Shown: positions 8,499 through 19,059, counted from the first letter of the stretch. The stretch: DNA of 64,000 nt from Comamonadaceae bacterium OH2545_COT-014 (GCA_003859965.1 RQYR01000001.1:141132-205131); one strand, 5' to 3'. Notes: generated by a model not told the origin, from the sequence alone. A program made the numbers and translations.

Positions 8499-10466
8499 AT
8501 GATCATTGGCACCGCAGGCCACATCGACCACGGCAAAACCACGCTGGTGCGCGCGCTCACCGGCACCGACACCGACCGGCTGCCGGAGGAGAAAAAGCGC
8601 GGCATCAGCATTGAACTGGGCTATGCCTTTCTGGACGCGCCGGGCGGCGCGCGGCTGGGCTTCGTGGACGTGCCGGGGCATGAGCGGCTGGTGCACACCA
8701 TGATCGCGGGCGCCAGCGGCATCGACTTCGCGCTGCTGCTGGTGGCCGCCGACGACGGCCCCATGCCGCAGACGCTGGAGCACCTGGCCGTGCTGTCGCT
8801 GCTGGGCATGACGCGCGGCGCGGCGGTTGTGACTAAGACCGACCGCGCCACCCCGGCGCGCGTGGCCGAAGTGCGCCAGCAAGTGCAGGCGCTGCTGCAA
8901 GGCACGCCGCTGGCAGGCGCGCCCGTGCTGCCCGTGAGCGCGGCCACGGGCGAAGGGCTGGAGGCGCTGCGCGCTCTTCTTTTTGAAGCGGCTGAGGCAG
9001 AACAGAAGGGCGATGAGCGCCTTTTTGATCTGGAAGATGGCCCAGCGCCACCCGGCGGGCAGCCCGCCTTCCGACTGGCGGTGGATCGCGGCTTCACGCT
9101 GGAAGGCACGGGCACCGTGGTCACCGGCGCCGTGCACGCGGGCCATGTGGCCGTGGGCGATGCGCTGGCGCTGCAACCTGGCCCCGGCGGCCCCATGCGC
9201 GACGCCGGGCGGCAGGCCGTGCGCGTGCGCAGCCTGCACGCCCAGAACCGCCCGGTGCAGACAGCCCGCGCGGGCCAGCGCTGCGCGGTGGCGCTGGCGG
9301 GCGTGCCGCGTGACGCGGTGGCGCGCGGGCAGTGGCTCACCGCGCCGGAAGTGGCGCTGACCACCCGCCGCATGGACTGCCAGCTCACCCTGTGGCGTGG
9401 CGAAAGCCTGCGCAGCGGCGCGCGCGTGCAGGTGCACCTGGGCGCAGCCAGCGTGCCCGCCAGCGTGGCCGTGCTGGACGCGGGCGAGGCCATCGCCCCC
9501 GGCGGCAGCGCCCGCGTGCAACTGGTGCTGCACGGCGACGCCTGCGCCTGGCATGGCGACCGTGTGCTGCTGCGCGACAGCGCGGCCAGCCGCGTGATCG
9601 CGGGCGGGCGGGTGCTGGACCCGCTGGCCCCCACGCGCTACCGCCGCACCCCGCAGCGCCTGGCCGAGCTGGACGCCCTGGCCCGGCCCACCGCCGCGCA
9701 GCGCCTGGCGGCCCTGCTGGCCGTGGCCCCGCACGGCGTGGACCTGGCGCGCTTCATGCGCGCCCAGGGGCTGCGCGCCGATGCGCCGCCCCCGCTGCCG
9801 GATGCCGTGCTCGCCACGGCCGATTGGGCCCTGGGCGTGGCCCAGGCCGAAGCGCATGAGGCCGCCGCGCTGGCCGCGCTGGCCCGTTTTCATGAAAGCC
9901 AGCCAGACGAGGCCGGCCCGGACGCCGCCCGCCTGCGCCGCCTGGCCGCGCCACGCCTGCCCGCGCCGCTGTGGCAGGCCATGCTGGCCCGACTGGCCGC
10001 GCGGGGCGCGCTGGTACAGCGCGGCGCGGTGCTGCACCTGCCCGCGCACGGCGCGCAGCTTTCGGCCACCGAGTCGCGCATCGCCCAGAAAGTGGCGCCG
10101 CATCTGGCCGATGCCGGTTTTGAAGGCGCCTGGGCGCGCGACCTGGCGCGCGACGCGGGCGAGAGCGAGCCACTGGTGCGCGCCACGCTCGCCCGCCTGG
10201 CGCGCCGGGGCGAGTTGCACCAGACCGTGAAAGACCTGTACTACCCGCCCGCCACCATGCAGCGCCTGGCCGCCATTGCGCGCGAAGTGGCCGCCGCCCA
10301 CGGCGGCGACGTGCTGGCCGCCCAGTTCCGCGACGCCACGGGCCTGGGCCGCAAGCGCGCCATCCAGCTGCTGGAATACTTCGACCGCGTGGGCCTGACC
10401 CGCCGCGTGGGCGACGCGCACCGGCTGCGCCCCGATTCGGCGCTGTTTCAGGAGCCACAGCCATGA
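8499..10466 (+). CDS. selB: Selenocysteine-specific elongation factor SelB
   Basis: A 655-residue GTPase that brings Sec-tRNA to UGA codons followed by a SECIS hairpin. The G1 loop GHIDHGKTT is at residues 7-15, the switch region has [11 protein letters not shown], and G3 is DVPGHE. EF-Tu-like beta-barrel domains follow, then C-terminal winged-helix repeats (about residues 400-655) that bind the SECIS RNA and end in a typical [16 protein letters not shown] segment. The ATG at 8499 gives the expected [12 protein letters not shown] start. The selenocysteine tRNA gene lies 300 bases downstream. A Glu/Lys-rich linker near residues 163-185 is unusual compared with the surrounding GC-rich coding. 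Confidence 0.95.
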   Translation: MIIGTAGHIDHGKTTLVRALTGTDTDRLPEEKKRGISIELGYAFLDAPGGARLGFVDVPGHERLVHTMIAGASGIDFALLLVAADDGPMPQTLEHLAVLSLLGMTRGAAVVTKTDRATPARVAEVRQQVQALLQGTPLAGAPVLPVSAATGEGLEALRALLFEAAEAEQKGDERLFDLEDGPAPPGGQPAFRLAVDRGFTLEGTGTVVTGAVHAGHVAVGDALALQPGPGGPMRDAGRQAVRVRSLHAQNRPVQTARAGQRCAVALAGVPRDAVARGQWLTAPEVALTTRRMDCQLTLWRGESLRSGARVQVHLGAASVPASVAVLDAGEAIAPGGSARVQLVLHGDACAWHGDRVLLRDSAASRVIAGGRVLDPLAPTRYRRTPQRLAELDALARPTAAQRLAALLAVAPHGVDLARFMRAQGLRADAPPPLPDAVLATADWALGVAQAEAHEAAALAALARFHESQPDEAGPDAARLRRLAAPRLPAPLWQAMLARLAARGALVQRGAVLHLPAHGAQLSATESRIAQKVAPHLADAGFEGAWARDLARDAGESEPLVRATLARLARRGELHQTVKDLYYPPATMQRLAAIAREVAAAHGGDVLAAQFRDATGLGRKRAIQLLEYFDRVGLTRRVGDAHRLRPDSALFQEPQP

Positions 10467-10763
10467 AGCGGCGCGTCATTCATGCCTGACGCCGGGCGGA
10501 AGCTGCGCCAAACCAAATCGCGCTACGAATAAGAGAGCTTGAGGGGCTGCAAGGGCAGGCCCTCTTGGGCATCTGGTCTGCGCATGGGACAGGCGGGGCG
10601 CGCTGTACGGCGGCACGACACGCCGTACCGGAGATAGCCGCTGGCCGCATGGGCACATCGCCGCATGGCCGCATGGGGGCGCTAGCGCGTAAATGACGGA
10701 CAATGCGCCCCTTGCCCCGGCCGCCTGCCTCTGGCGCGGCCGGGGAACGCCTCCAGACATCAA
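10467..10763. other. Non-coding stretch between selB and selC
   Basis: About 300 bases with no convincing gene or terminator. It has a few short GGCCGCATGG-like direct repeats near 10640-10675. A promoter for selC is expected here but none stands out. Confidence 0.5.
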
Positions 10764-10859
10764 GGAAGGGCAGCCATCCCGGTGGATGGGCCGGGCTTCA
10801 AACCCGGTGGGTGGCGCCATGCGCTGCCGGGTGGGTTCGACTCCCATGCCCTTCCGCCA
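10764..10859 (+). tRNA. selC: Selenocysteine tRNA (anticodon TCA)
   Basis: A 96-base tRNA including the encoded CCA. It has the 8-bp acceptor stem GGAAGGGC/GCCCTTCC, a long D stem, the anticodon loop CTTCAAA with anticodon TCA at 10798-10800, a long extra arm, the T loop GGTTCGACTCC, and discriminator G. These are the bacterial tRNA-Sec hallmarks. Confidence 0.97.
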
Positions 10860-11160
10860 TGCCATGGCCAAGCTGGCCGCATGGCTGGCTTCTCCTCCAT
10901 TTGCCAACCAGGTGTTTTTTAGTGCGCTGCCGCTGTCGTGATGCCGGTGCGCGCCGCAGGGCGCGGCGGGCCGGGCCTGCTGATCTTGTTCACTTCGTTC
11001 GACTCGTTCGCCGCATGCGCCGGGTTGGCTTTGTTTTGACCACCGTGACGCCCGTGCTGCCCACATGGCGTGCAACCGCTGGGCTGGGCGTACCTTCATG
11101 AGTCACGCTTTTGCCGCCCCTGCCTTGCCACGGCCCCCGCACGCCGGGGCGTGCCGCGCC

Positions 11161-12519
11161 ATGCGCGTGGCCATCATTGGCGCGGGCTGGGCCGGGCTGG
11201 CGGCGGCGGTGCGCGCCGTGCAGGCGGGCCACCACGTCACCGTGTTCGAGGCCGCGCGCACGCCGGGCGGGCGCGCACGGGCGCTGGCGCTGCCCTTGCC
11301 GGACGGACGTGAGCTGAGCGCCGACAACGGCCAGCACATCCTGATTGGCGCTTACACGGACACCCTGCGCCTGATGCGCACCGTGGGCGTGGCGCCTGAG
11401 CAGGCGCTGCTGCGCATGCCGTTGGCGCTGACCTATCCGGACGGCGCCGGTCTGGCGCTGCCCGACTGGCCCGCGCCGCTGGATGCGGCCTGGGGCATCG
11501 CGCGCGCGCGCGGCTGGCGTCCGGCGGAACGGCTGGCGCTGCTGCGCGCAGCCTGGCGCTGGCAGCGCAGCGGCTTTACCTGTGCGCCGCACGTTAGCGT
11601 GGCGGCGCTGTGCCAGGGGTTGCCGCAGCGGCTGCAACGTGAGTTCATCGAACCGCTGTGCGTTTCGGCCCTGAACACGCCGCTGCATGAAGCCAGCGGC
11701 GCGGTGTTTCTGCGCGTGCTGCATGACGCGCTGTGGCGCCAGCGCGGCGGCTCCAACCTGCTGCTGCCACGAACCGACCTGGGGGCGTTGTTTCCTGGAC
11801 CCGCGCTGCGCTGGCTGCAGGCACGCGGCGCGGCCGTGCGGCTGGGCCGGCGGGTGCGGGCGCTGCATGCCACTGGCAGTGGCTGGCGGGTGGATGGCGA
11901 GGCGTTCGACGCTGCCATCGTGGCCACGGCCGCGCATCAGGCGCTGCACTTGCAGGTGGGGGCCGATGCCTCACTGCCCGCGCCGGCCGCCGCCAGGGTG
12001 GATGCCGCCTGGCGCGCCTGGCAATCCGCCGCCGCCGCGCTGCGCTTTACCGCCATCAGCACGGTGTACGCACAAGCCGTGGCGCCAGTCCCGGCCCCGA
12101 CGACTGCAGCCGCCGCCTTGCTGCCGCGCCCCATGCTGGCGCTGCGCGCGGGCGCCGATGGCCCGGCCCAGTTCGTTTTTGCGCATGACCAGATCCGTGA
12201 GCTGCCGCCCGGTGCGCCGCCCACGCGTGTGCTGGCCTTCGTCATCAGCGACAGCCGGGGCGAGCGCGCGGCGCTGGAAGCGGCGGTGGCCGCACAGGCG
12301 CGCGCGCAGCTGGGCCTGCCCGTCACGGTGCTGCGCACCGTGACCGAAAAGCGCGCCACCTTTGCCTGCACCCCGGCCCTGGCTCGCCCGCCCGCGCATG
12401 TGGCCCCCGGCCTGGCAGTGTGCGGCGATGACGTGCAAGGCCTTTACCCCGCCACGCTGGAAGGCGCTGTGCGCAGCGGCTGGCAGGCGCTGGATGCTTT
12501 GGACGCCCCGGATGCCTAG
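11161..12519 (+). CDS. hpnE: Hydroxysqualene dehydroxylase HpnE
   Basis: A FAD-dependent amine-oxidase-fold enzyme that turns hydroxysqualene into squalene for hopanoid synthesis. The dinucleotide-binding GAGWAGLAAA starts at residue 7. The middle has the family segment FIEPLCVSALNTP, and the C-terminus has the FAD-contacting GDDVQGLYPATLEGAVRSG. I chose the ATG at 11161, which gives a start just before the Rossmann strand (452 residues); an in-frame ATG at 11098 would add 21 residues. The usual partners hpnC and hpnD are not adjacent. The gene stands alone between selC and a repeat element. Confidence 0.85.
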   Translation: MRVAIIGAGWAGLAAAVRAVQAGHHVTVFEAARTPGGRARALALPLPDGRELSADNGQHILIGAYTDTLRLMRTVGVAPEQALLRMPLALTYPDGAGLALPDWPAPLDAAWGIARARGWRPAERLALLRAAWRWQRSGFTCAPHVSVAALCQGLPQRLQREFIEPLCVSALNTPLHEASGAVFLRVLHDALWRQRGGSNLLLPRTDLGALFPGPALRWLQARGAAVRLGRRVRALHATGSGWRVDGEAFDAAIVATAAHQALHLQVGADASLPAPAAARVDAAWRAWQSAAAALRFTAISTVYAQAVAPVPAPTTAAAALLPRPMLALRAGADGPAQFVFAHDQIRELPPGAPPTRVLAFVISDSRGERAALEAAVAAQARAQLGLPVTVLRTVTEKRATFACTPALARPPAHVAPGLAVCGDDVQGLYPATLEGAVRSGWQALDALDAPDA

Positions 12520-12586
12520 CTGCCCCCGGCGCTGGGTGAGCGGAGCGGGCACGCAGGTTGTCAACGCCGCCTACCTTCGCCCCAAA

Positions 12587-12770
12587 AACCTGTTCAAGTT
12601 CCCGGCGCGAGTGGGCAACAAGCGGTTGGGGATGGAACGCCAGGCGCCACCTTGCATGCATCACGTAGCCGTGGCCGGCGCCATGGCTGGCAAGGCTTTG
12701 CAACGGAAGCTGACCACCACCGCCCCAGTCCGCTGGAGTGCCCGCTGCGCAGGGACTTTGAACAGGCTCC
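12587..12770. repeat. MITE-like repeat, copy 2 (reverse orientation)
   Basis: About 184 bases from AACCTGTTCAAG to TTTGAACAGGCTCC, placed 68 bases after hpnE. Compared with copy 1 it lies in the other orientation: its left arm corresponds to the right arm of copies 1, 32791 and 54789. The interior (CGCCACCTTGCATGCATCAC) is shared with the copy at 63735. Confidence 0.75.
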
Positions 12771-12893
12771 AGCCTCTCGCGGCGTTCCACGCTGCGCCCT
12801 GCCATCGGCTCCGGAAACGCCCGCCCCGTGGAGGCTCTGGAGGCACACGGCAGCCCGCGATACAGCGCGTGACGCGGGCGGATTTAACGCCTT
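12771..12893. other. Short spacer between the repeat and metG
   Basis: About 120 bases with no gene. No intrinsic terminator with a T-run is visible, although the convergent hpnE and metG genes both end near here. The MITE may serve that role. Confidence 0.4.
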
Positions 12894-15011
12894 TCAGCGC
12901 ACGCGCATGCCGGGCTGCGCGCCGGGCCAGGGTTCCAGCACATGGATGCCGGGTTGCGCTTTTTCGTTGGCATGGCTGGCGGCCAGCACCATGCCTTCGC
13001 TCACACCGAACTTCATCTTGCGCGGCGCCAGGTTGGCCACCATGACGGTGAGCTTGCCCTTGAGCTGCTCAGGCTGGTAGGCGCTGGCGATGCCGCTGAA
13101 CACGTTGCGCAGGCGGGGCGCGCCGTCTTCGCCTTTTTCGCCGGCGTCCAGCGTCAGGCGCAGCAGCTTGGCGCTGCCTTCCACGGGCTGGCAGTCAACG
13201 ATGCGGGCAATGCGCAGGTCGATCTTGGCGAAGTCGTCAATGCCGATGGTGGGCGCCAGCGCCTCGCCGCCGGGGGCGCTGGCATCGGCTGTTGATGAAG
13301 ATGCTTTGTTTTTAATAGCGCCTTGTGCAGAAGGGGCGGGCGCTGGGGGCTCAAAAAGCTTTTCAAGCTGTTTGGCGTCCACGCGCTGCATCAGGTGCTT
13401 GTATTCGTCAATGGCGTGGCCGGGGCCGAGCAGGCGGCGGGCGTCGGCGAAGCTTTCCTCTGGCGGCAGCATGAGCCAGTGGGCCACGTTGGCGGCCAGG
13501 CGCGGCAGCACGGGCTTGAGCAAGATGGTGAGGATGCGGAAGGCTTCGATGCAGGTGGTGCACACGTCGTGCAGGCGCGCCTCCATGCCGCTTTGCTTGG
13601 CCAGCTCCCAGGGCTTGTTGGCATCCACGTATTCATTCACGCGGTCGGCCAGCGCCATGATTTCGCGCACGGCCTTGCCGTATTCGCGCTCGGCCAGCAG
13701 TTCGGCAATGGGGGCCACACCGTCTTGCAGCTGGGACAGCAGCGCGTCGCCGTCGGCGGACACTTCGCCCAGCCGGCCGCCAAAGCGCTTGGTGATGAAG
13801 CCGGCGGCGCGGCTGGCGATGTTGATGTACTTGCCAATGAGGTCGGCGTTGACGCGCAGCATGAAGTCTTCGGCATTGAAGTCGATGTCTTCATTGCGGG
13901 CCGAGAGCTTGGCGGCCAGGTAGTAGCGCAGCCACTCGGCGTTCATGCCCAGTTGCAGGTATTTGAGCGGGTCCAGCCCCGTGCCGCGGCTCTTGCTCAT
14001 CTTCTCGCCGTTGTTGACGGTAAGAAAGCCGTGCACGAACACGCGGTCGGGCGCCTTGCGGCCCGAGAAGTGCAGCATGGCGGGCCAGAACAGGGTGTGG
14101 AAGGTGATGATGTCCTTGCCGATGAAGTGCACCTGTTCCAGCCCGGGGCGGGCCATGTAGGTGTCCAGGTCCTCGCCGCGCCGCGCCAGCAGGTTCTTCA
14201 GGCTGGCCAGGTAGCCCACGGGGGCGTCCAGCCATACGTAGAAATATTTGCCGGGGGCGCCGGGGATTTCGATGCCGAAATAGGGCGCGTCGCGGCTGAT
14301 GTCCCAGTCGCCCAGACGGGGCTTGCCGTCGTCGCCGGGGGTGAACCATTCGCGCACCTTGTTGGCCACGTCGGGTTGCAGGCGGCCGTCTTGCGTCCAG
14401 TCCTGCAGGTATTCCACGCAGCGCGGGTCGGACAGGCGGAAGAAGAAGTGTTCGCTGCTGCGCAGCTCGGGCCGCGCGCCGGTGAGGGCGGAATAGGGTT
14501 CGATCAGCTCGGTGGGCGCATAGACGGCGCCGCACACCTCGCAGTTGTCGCCGTACTGGTCAGCGGCGCGGCACTTGGGGCAGGTGCCCTTGATGTAGCG
14601 GTCGGGCAGGAACATGCCCTTTTGCGGGTCGAAAAACTGCTCGATGGTGCGCACGTCGATCAGCCCGGCTGCTTGCAAGTCACGGTAAATGGCCTGCGCT
14701 AGCTCGGTGTTTTCGGGGCTGTCGGTGGAGTGCCAGTTGTCGAACTGGATCAGAAAGCCGTCCAGGTACTGCTGGCGCCCGGCGGCAATGTCGGCCACGA
14801 ACTGCTGCGGCGTCTTGCCCGCCTTCTCGGCGGCGATCATGATGGGCGCGCCATGCGCGTCGTCCGCGCCCACGAAGTCCACGCGGTGCCCCAGCATGCG
14901 CTGCGTGCGCACCCAGATGTCGGCCTGGATGTATTCCATGATGTGGCCGATGTGGAAGGTGCCGTTGGCGTACGGCAGGGCAGTGGTGGCGAAGATGTGG
15001 CGCGCGGTCAT
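12894..15011 (-). CDS. metG: Methionyl-tRNA synthetase
   Basis: A 705-residue class I tRNA synthetase charging tRNA-Met. The HIGH motif is HIGH at residues 20-23 and the KMSKS motif lies near residue 337. A four-cysteine zinc knuckle (CPKC...CEVC) lies in the connective domain. An anticodon-binding helical domain follows, then an Ala/Ser-rich linker at about residues 555-590, and a C-terminal tRNA-binding OB fold beginning [15 protein letters not shown]. The gene is divergent from mrp, with a lipoprotein gene between them, an arrangement related to the metG/mrp divergence common in proteobacteria. Confidence 0.97.
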   Translation of the reverse strand: MTARHIFATTALPYANGTFHIGHIMEYIQADIWVRTQRMLGHRVDFVGADDAHGAPIMIAAEKAGKTPQQFVADIAAGRQQYLDGFLIQFDNWHSTDSPENTELAQAIYRDLQAAGLIDVRTIEQFFDPQKGMFLPDRYIKGTCPKCRAADQYGDNCEVCGAVYAPTELIEPYSALTGARPELRSSEHFFFRLSDPRCVEYLQDWTQDGRLQPDVANKVREWFTPGDDGKPRLGDWDISRDAPYFGIEIPGAPGKYFYVWLDAPVGYLASLKNLLARRGEDLDTYMARPGLEQVHFIGKDIITFHTLFWPAMLHFSGRKAPDRVFVHGFLTVNNGEKMSKSRGTGLDPLKYLQLGMNAEWLRYYLAAKLSARNEDIDFNAEDFMLRVNADLIGKYINIASRAAGFITKRFGGRLGEVSADGDALLSQLQDGVAPIAELLAEREYGKAVREIMALADRVNEYVDANKPWELAKQSGMEARLHDVCTTCIEAFRILTILLKPVLPRLAANVAHWLMLPPEESFADARRLLGPGHAIDEYKHLMQRVDAKQLEKLFEPPAPAPSAQGAIKNKASSSTADASAPGGEALAPTIGIDDFAKIDLRIARIVDCQPVEGSAKLLRLTLDAGEKGEDGAPRLRNVFSGIASAYQPEQLKGKLTVMVANLAPRKMKFGVSEGMVLAASHANEKAQPGIHVLEPWPGAQPGMRVR

Positions 15012-15147
15012 GGCAGGCGGCGTGGGGCTGAAGAAAAACCCCGGATTCTAGGGTTGCGCCCCTGCGCTGGCCTGGGCCGGCGGCACGGGCCGGCCTGGCC
15101 CGCCGCCGCACGGGCAGAGGCGCCTGATGCCGGGCGGCAGGGCGGCG

Positions 15148-15187
15148 GTGCAGCGGTGCAGCAGTGCAGCAGTGCAGCAGTGCAGCG
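15148..15187. repeat. Short tandem repeat, 8-base unit
   Basis: Five copies of GTGCAGC(A/G) in a row between metG and the NHL lipoprotein gene, 10 bases before the lipoprotein stop codon. There are no spacers, so it is not a CRISPR. Copy number may vary by slippage. Confidence 0.85.
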
Positions 15188-15196
15188 GCGCGGCCT

Positions 15197-16393
15197 TCAG
15201 TCAAAGGTGACGCGGATGACCGCGTGCGCGGCCTTGAGGTACAGCGCGTCATCCGGCCCCAGAGCCAGCGCGCGCAGCTCGGGCACCTGGGTGACGACGG
15301 GGACGAAGTCCGCCCCGGCGTGGTCGCGGCGGTAAATGGTGGCCAGCGCCCCCGGCGCGCGCGCATGGGCCGAAGCGGAGTAGATCCGGCCCCGGCGGTC
15401 GATGCCCACGAGGGTGGAGTTGGGCACCTGGGCCGCCAGCACGCTCAGGTCGTCGGCGGCCAGCAACTGGCCGGGCGCGTCATTGCCGCCGCAAGACGCA
15501 TTGGTGAGGTAAATGCGCCCGCTGCCATCGCGCACCAGGCTGGGGCCAAAGGCGCCGCTGGGCCCGCTGCGCACGGCGGCGCTGGCCGTGTCCAGCAGGC
15601 GCAAGCGGCTTTGGCCGCGGTGGCGGAAGTCCATCACATTCAACTGGCCCTGGGCGTCAAACGCCATGGCGCCCGGGTAGCAGAAGCTGGCCTGCGGCCC
15701 CGTGCCATCGGGCGGGGGCTGGCAGCCCGCGCGGGCCACGCCGGCCAGGGCCTGGGGCGCGCCGCCCGCGGGCACGCGCCAGATACCGGCCGAACGCCCC
15801 GCTCCCGGCCAGCCAGGCCCTGCGGCGAAGTCGGTTTCGCCGGGGCAGTAGCCCGGGGCGCGGTCCATGCCGCCGTGGGCGCTGGCATCGCTCACATACA
15901 GCGTGCCGCTGCCGTCCAGCGCCAGCCCGGCGGCGCGCACGAAGCTGGCCAGCGGGGCGGGCGCATGGCTGGCCACGCCCGTGGCCACGGTGCTCACGGC
16001 GCCGTCCGGCGCAATCTTGCGCACGGCATCGGGCGCGGCGGGCGCGCCGGCGTGTGTGCAGGCGGTGTCGGTCACGTACACCGCGCCGTCCGGGCCGACC
16101 AGCATGGCATGGGTGGTGTAGCCAAAGCGGCTGTTCAACGGCTGGGCCGCATCCACCCGCCCGCAGGCGGTGCGGGCATCGGTGTGCAGCGAGCCGGCCA
16201 GCAGCGCGGCCTGGCCGCCCTGCACCTGGGGCAGCGGCCAGACCGCCGGTGCGGGCGGCGTGGGGGGCGGGGGCGCTGCGCCCCCGTCACTGTCACCGCC
16301 GCCGCAAGCGGCCAGCAGCGCCGCAGCCAGGCAGGCGCCCAGCGCCCAAGCGGCGCGGCGTGTGGTTCTGAAGGGGAATGTGGGGCGTGGCAT
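15197..16393 (-). CDS. NHL-repeat beta-propeller lipoprotein
   Basis: A 398-residue secreted protein. The N-terminal signal peptide ends in a lipobox (LLAAC near residue 29), followed by a Pro-rich linker, so it is probably an outer-membrane or periplasmic lipoprotein. The body has repeated blade-like segments of the form GPDGAVYVTD, DGSGTLYVSD, DAQGQLNVMD, DGSGRIYLTN and DRRGRIYSAS, typical of NHL or similar six-bladed propellers. A strong ribosome site (AGGAGA) precedes the ATG. Its ligand is unknown. Six or more scattered cysteines could form disulfides. Confidence 0.75.
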   Translation of the reverse strand: MPRPTFPFRTTRRAAWALGACLAAALLAACGGGDSDGGAAPPPPTPPAPAVWPLPQVQGGQAALLAGSLHTDARTACGRVDAAQPLNSRFGYTTHAMLVGPDGAVYVTDTACTHAGAPAAPDAVRKIAPDGAVSTVATGVASHAPAPLASFVRAAGLALDGSGTLYVSDASAHGGMDRAPGYCPGETDFAAGPGWPGAGRSAGIWRVPAGGAPQALAGVARAGCQPPPDGTGPQASFCYPGAMAFDAQGQLNVMDFRHRGQSRLRLLDTASAAVRSGPSGAFGPSLVRDGSGRIYLTNASCGGNDAPGQLLAADDLSVLAAQVPNSTLVGIDRRGRIYSASAHARAPGALATIYRRDHAGADFVPVVTQVPELRALALGPDDALYLKAAHAVIRVTFD

Positions 16394-16638
16394 GTGTGTC
16401 TCCTTTTTGCTTATCCATGGGCATGAAATGCCATTTCAGCATAAGCCAGCCGAAAGACGGGCGCCGCCAGCGAGCGGCCATGGAGGTCTCTGCTGGCTTC
16501 GTGGTGCCGAGATGCTGCCTGTGCGGCCATGTGCGTGCCGGGCAAGACGAGCTACGCTGGTGGCTGGCGTTGCGCGCCGGTGGCTAGACTACGGGGCATT
16601 GCTGTTGACTTCAAAGAAAACCTCAAGGAAAGACCCCG

Positions 16639-17730
16639 ATGGCGATTGACCAGGCGGCCCTGCAAGCGGCCTTGCAAGGCGTGAAAGACCCGAACACGGG
16701 CAAGGATTTCGTTTCCACCAAGCAGTTGAAGAACTTGCAGGTCGCGGGCGGTGACGTGTCGTTCGACGTGGAGCTGGGCTACCCGGCGCAGAGCCAGATC
16801 GCGGCGCTGCGCCAGGCGCTGATTGCCGCCGCGCGCGGCGTGCCGGGGGTGGAGAACGTGTCGGCCAGCGTGCGCAGCAAGATCATTGCGCACAGCGTGC
16901 AGCGCGGCGTGCCGCTGCTGCCGGGGGTGAAGAACATTGTGGCCGTGGCCTCCGGCAAGGGCGGCGTGGGCAAAAGCACCACCGCCGCCAACCTGGCGCT
17001 GGCGCTGGCGGCCGAAGGCGCGCGCGTGGGCCTGCTGGACGCCGACATCTACGGCCCCAGCCAGCCGCTGATGATGGGCGTGCGCGGCCGCCCCGTGAGC
17101 GAGGACGGCCAGACCATGCAGCCGCTGATGGCCCATGGCGTGCAGGTCATGTCCATCGGTTTTCTGGTGGAGGACGAGCAGGCCATGATCTGGCGCGGCC
17201 CCATGGCCAGCCAGGCGCTGGACCAGCTGCTGCGCCAGACCCGCTGGGACGACCTGGATTACCTGGTGATCGACATGCCGCCGGGCACGGGCGACATCCA
17301 GCTCTCGCTGGGCCAGCGCGTGCCGGTGACGGGCGCGGTCATCGTCACCACACCGCAGGACATTGCGCTGCTGGACGCGCGCAAGGGCATCAAGATGTTC
17401 GAGAAAGTGGGGGTGCCCATTCTCGGCATCGTGGAAAACATGGCCGTGCACCGCTGCACGCAGTGCGGGCATGTGGAGCACATCTTCGGCGAAGGCGGCG
17501 GCCAGCGCATGGCGGCCGAATACGGCATGGACTACCTGGGCGGCCTGCCGCTGGCGCTGCACATCCGCGAGCAGGCCGACAGTGGCCGCCCCACCGTGGT
17601 GGCCGAGCCGGACGGCGACGTGGCTGCCATCTACAAGGCCATCGCGCGCCAGGTGGCGGTGAAAATTGCCGAAAAGGCCAAGGACTTTTCCAGCAAGTTC
17701 CCCACCATCACCATCTCCAAGGACACCTGA
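16639..17730 (+). CDS. apbC: Iron-sulfur cluster carrier ATPase Mrp/ApbC
   Basis: A 363-residue scaffold/carrier that binds a [4Fe-4S] cluster and passes it to apo-proteins. An N-terminal MIP18 (DUF59) domain spans about residues 5-85. The deviant Walker A loop GKGGVGKST is at about residues 106-114. DMPPGTGD marks the second nucleotide-binding motif, and the CxxC cluster ligands are CTQC near residue 273. A ribosome site (AAGGAAAG) precedes the ATG. selD follows in the same direction after 79 bases. Confidence 0.95.
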   Translation: MAIDQAALQAALQGVKDPNTGKDFVSTKQLKNLQVAGGDVSFDVELGYPAQSQIAALRQALIAAARGVPGVENVSASVRSKIIAHSVQRGVPLLPGVKNIVAVASGKGGVGKSTTAANLALALAAEGARVGLLDADIYGPSQPLMMGVRGRPVSEDGQTMQPLMAHGVQVMSIGFLVEDEQAMIWRGPMASQALDQLLRQTRWDDLDYLVIDMPPGTGDIQLSLGQRVPVTGAVIVTTPQDIALLDARKGIKMFEKVGVPILGIVENMAVHRCTQCGHVEHIFGEGGGQRMAAEYGMDYLGGLPLALHIREQADSGRPTVVAEPDGDVAAIYKAIARQVAVKIAEKAKDFSSKFPTITISKDT

Positions 17731-17809
17731 GCCGGGCGGCAGCCCGCCGCCCGTTTCGCCTGTCCGCCCAGCCTGACCTGTTGCGACCCCGAAGAAAGTG
17801 CCCTGGCCC

Positions 17810-18919
17810 ATGAGCGCGCCCGCTGCATCTGCCCCCGTTCCTGCCGCGCCCGAGTCCTTGATCGACCCGGCAACCGAGCCGCGCCTGACCTCGCTCAGCC
17901 ACGGCGGGGGCTGCGGCTGCAAGATCGCGCCAGGAGTGCTGTCGGGCATTTTGCGCGGCACGGCCGCCATGCCGGTGCCGCCGGCGCTGCTGGTAGGCAT
18001 CGAAACCTCGGACGACGCCGCCGTCTATCAGCTCAACAGCGAGCAGGCGCTGGTGGCCACCACCGACTTTTTCATGCCCATCGTCGATGACCCGTTCGAC
18101 TTTGGCCGCATCGCCGCCGCCAACGCCCTGAGCGACGTGTACGCCATGGGCGGCACGCCCATCATGGCGCTGGCGCTGGTGGGCATGCCCATCAAGGTGC
18201 TGTCCACCGCCACCATCGGCCGCATTCTGGAAGGCGGCGCCAGCGTGTGCCGCGCTGCCGGCATTCCGGTGGCGGGCGGGCACACCATTGATTCGGTCGA
18301 GGCCATTTACGGCTTGGTGGCGCTGGGGCTGGTGCACCCGGCACAGGTCAAGCGCAATGCCAGCGCCCGCCCGGGCGACGTGCTGGTGCTGGGCAAGCCG
18401 CTGGGCGTGGGCGTGTTCTCCGCCGCGCTCAAGAAAGGCCAGCTCGGCCCTGAAGGCTATGCGCAAATGATCGACAGCGCCACGCGCCTGAACACTGCCG
18501 GGCCAGACCTGGCCCGCCTGCCCGGCGTGCATGCCATGACCGACGTGACCGGCTTCGCCCTGGCCGGCCACGCGCTGGAGCTGGCGCGCGGCGCGCAGGC
18601 CACGGTGCGCATCGACTGGCCTGCCGTGCCCCTGCTGCCCGGCGCGCGCGCGCTGGCGGCGCAGGGCATGGTCACCGGCGCTTCGGGCCGCAACTGGGCG
18701 GCCTATGGCCACGAGGTGGCCCTGCCTGAAGGATTTGCCGCGCCTGACCAGGCGCTGCTGACCGACCCGCAAACCAGCGGCGGCCTGCTGGTGGCCTGTA
18801 CCCCCGCCAGCGTGCCCGAGGTGCTGGCGGCGTTTGCCCGCCACGGCGGCGCGCAGGCCGCGGTGATTGGCGAAGTGCTGCCCGCGCAAGGCGCGCGGCT
18901 GGTGGTCAGAAACCCCTGA
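17810..18919 (+). CDS. selD: Selenophosphate synthetase (selenide, water dikinase)
   Basis: Makes selenophosphate from selenide and ATP, the selenium donor for Sec-tRNA. The 369-residue protein has the catalytic region SHGGGCGCKIAPG with C35, C37 and K38, the equivalents of C17, C19 and K20 of the E. coli enzyme, so the cysteine form rather than the selenocysteine form is encoded. Other AIRS-family motifs are DDAAVY and DFFMPIVDDP. I prefer the ATG at 17810; a GTG at 17798 is also possible. It completes, with selB and selC, three of the four core selenocysteine genes; selA is not in the window. Confidence 0.95.
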   Translation: MSAPAASAPVPAAPESLIDPATEPRLTSLSHGGGCGCKIAPGVLSGILRGTAAMPVPPALLVGIETSDDAAVYQLNSEQALVATTDFFMPIVDDPFDFGRIAAANALSDVYAMGGTPIMALALVGMPIKVLSTATIGRILEGGASVCRAAGIPVAGGHTIDSVEAIYGLVALGLVHPAQVKRNASARPGDVLVLGKPLGVGVFSAALKKGQLGPEGYAQMIDSATRLNTAGPDLARLPGVHAMTDVTGFALAGHALELARGAQATVRIDWPAVPLLPGARALAAQGMVTGASGRNWAAYGHEVALPEGFAAPDQALLTDPQTSGGLLVACTPASVPEVLAAFARHGGAQAAVIGEVLPAQGARLVVRNP

Positions 18920-18931
18920 GCCTTCTGCAGA

Positions 18932-18954
18932 CCCTGGCCACGGTCTGGCCAGGG
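18932..18954. terminator. Strong hairpin after selD
   Basis: CCCTGGCCA (18932-18940) and TGGCCAGGG (18946-18954) form a perfect 9-bp stem with a 5-base loop 13 bases behind the selD stop. No T-run follows on either strand, so termination is likely but not certain. Confidence 0.5.
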
Positions 18955-19059
18955 CGAGGGACGCTGGACGCCGGTTCTCCGGCGGGCTGGCGGCCAAGAT
19001 GGCAGACCCGGCAGGGCCAAGCGCCCGGCACGCGGGCTGTTTCTTGGCCGGCTTGGCGC

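Noticed and set aside
8985..9045. Insert-like stretch in selB (T- and A-richer) considered as another hairpin repeat in a gene
   Set aside because: Only loose likeness to the repeat; no T-run and stem pair as in cobQ.
7458..10421. A very long open frame on the minus strand across bluB, cbiB and selB
   Set aside because: It is a shadow from GC-rich codon use; the plus strand genes there are beyond doubt and the minus product is Gln/Gly/His-rich with no family.
13290..13325. TTTGTTTTTAATAGC in the metG linker considered as a translated repeat
   Set aside because: It shares only the outer part with the family and lacks the stem.
15148..15187. Tandem GTGCAGC(A/G) considered as a CRISPR
   Set aside because: Units are 8 bases with no spacers, and no cas gene is near.
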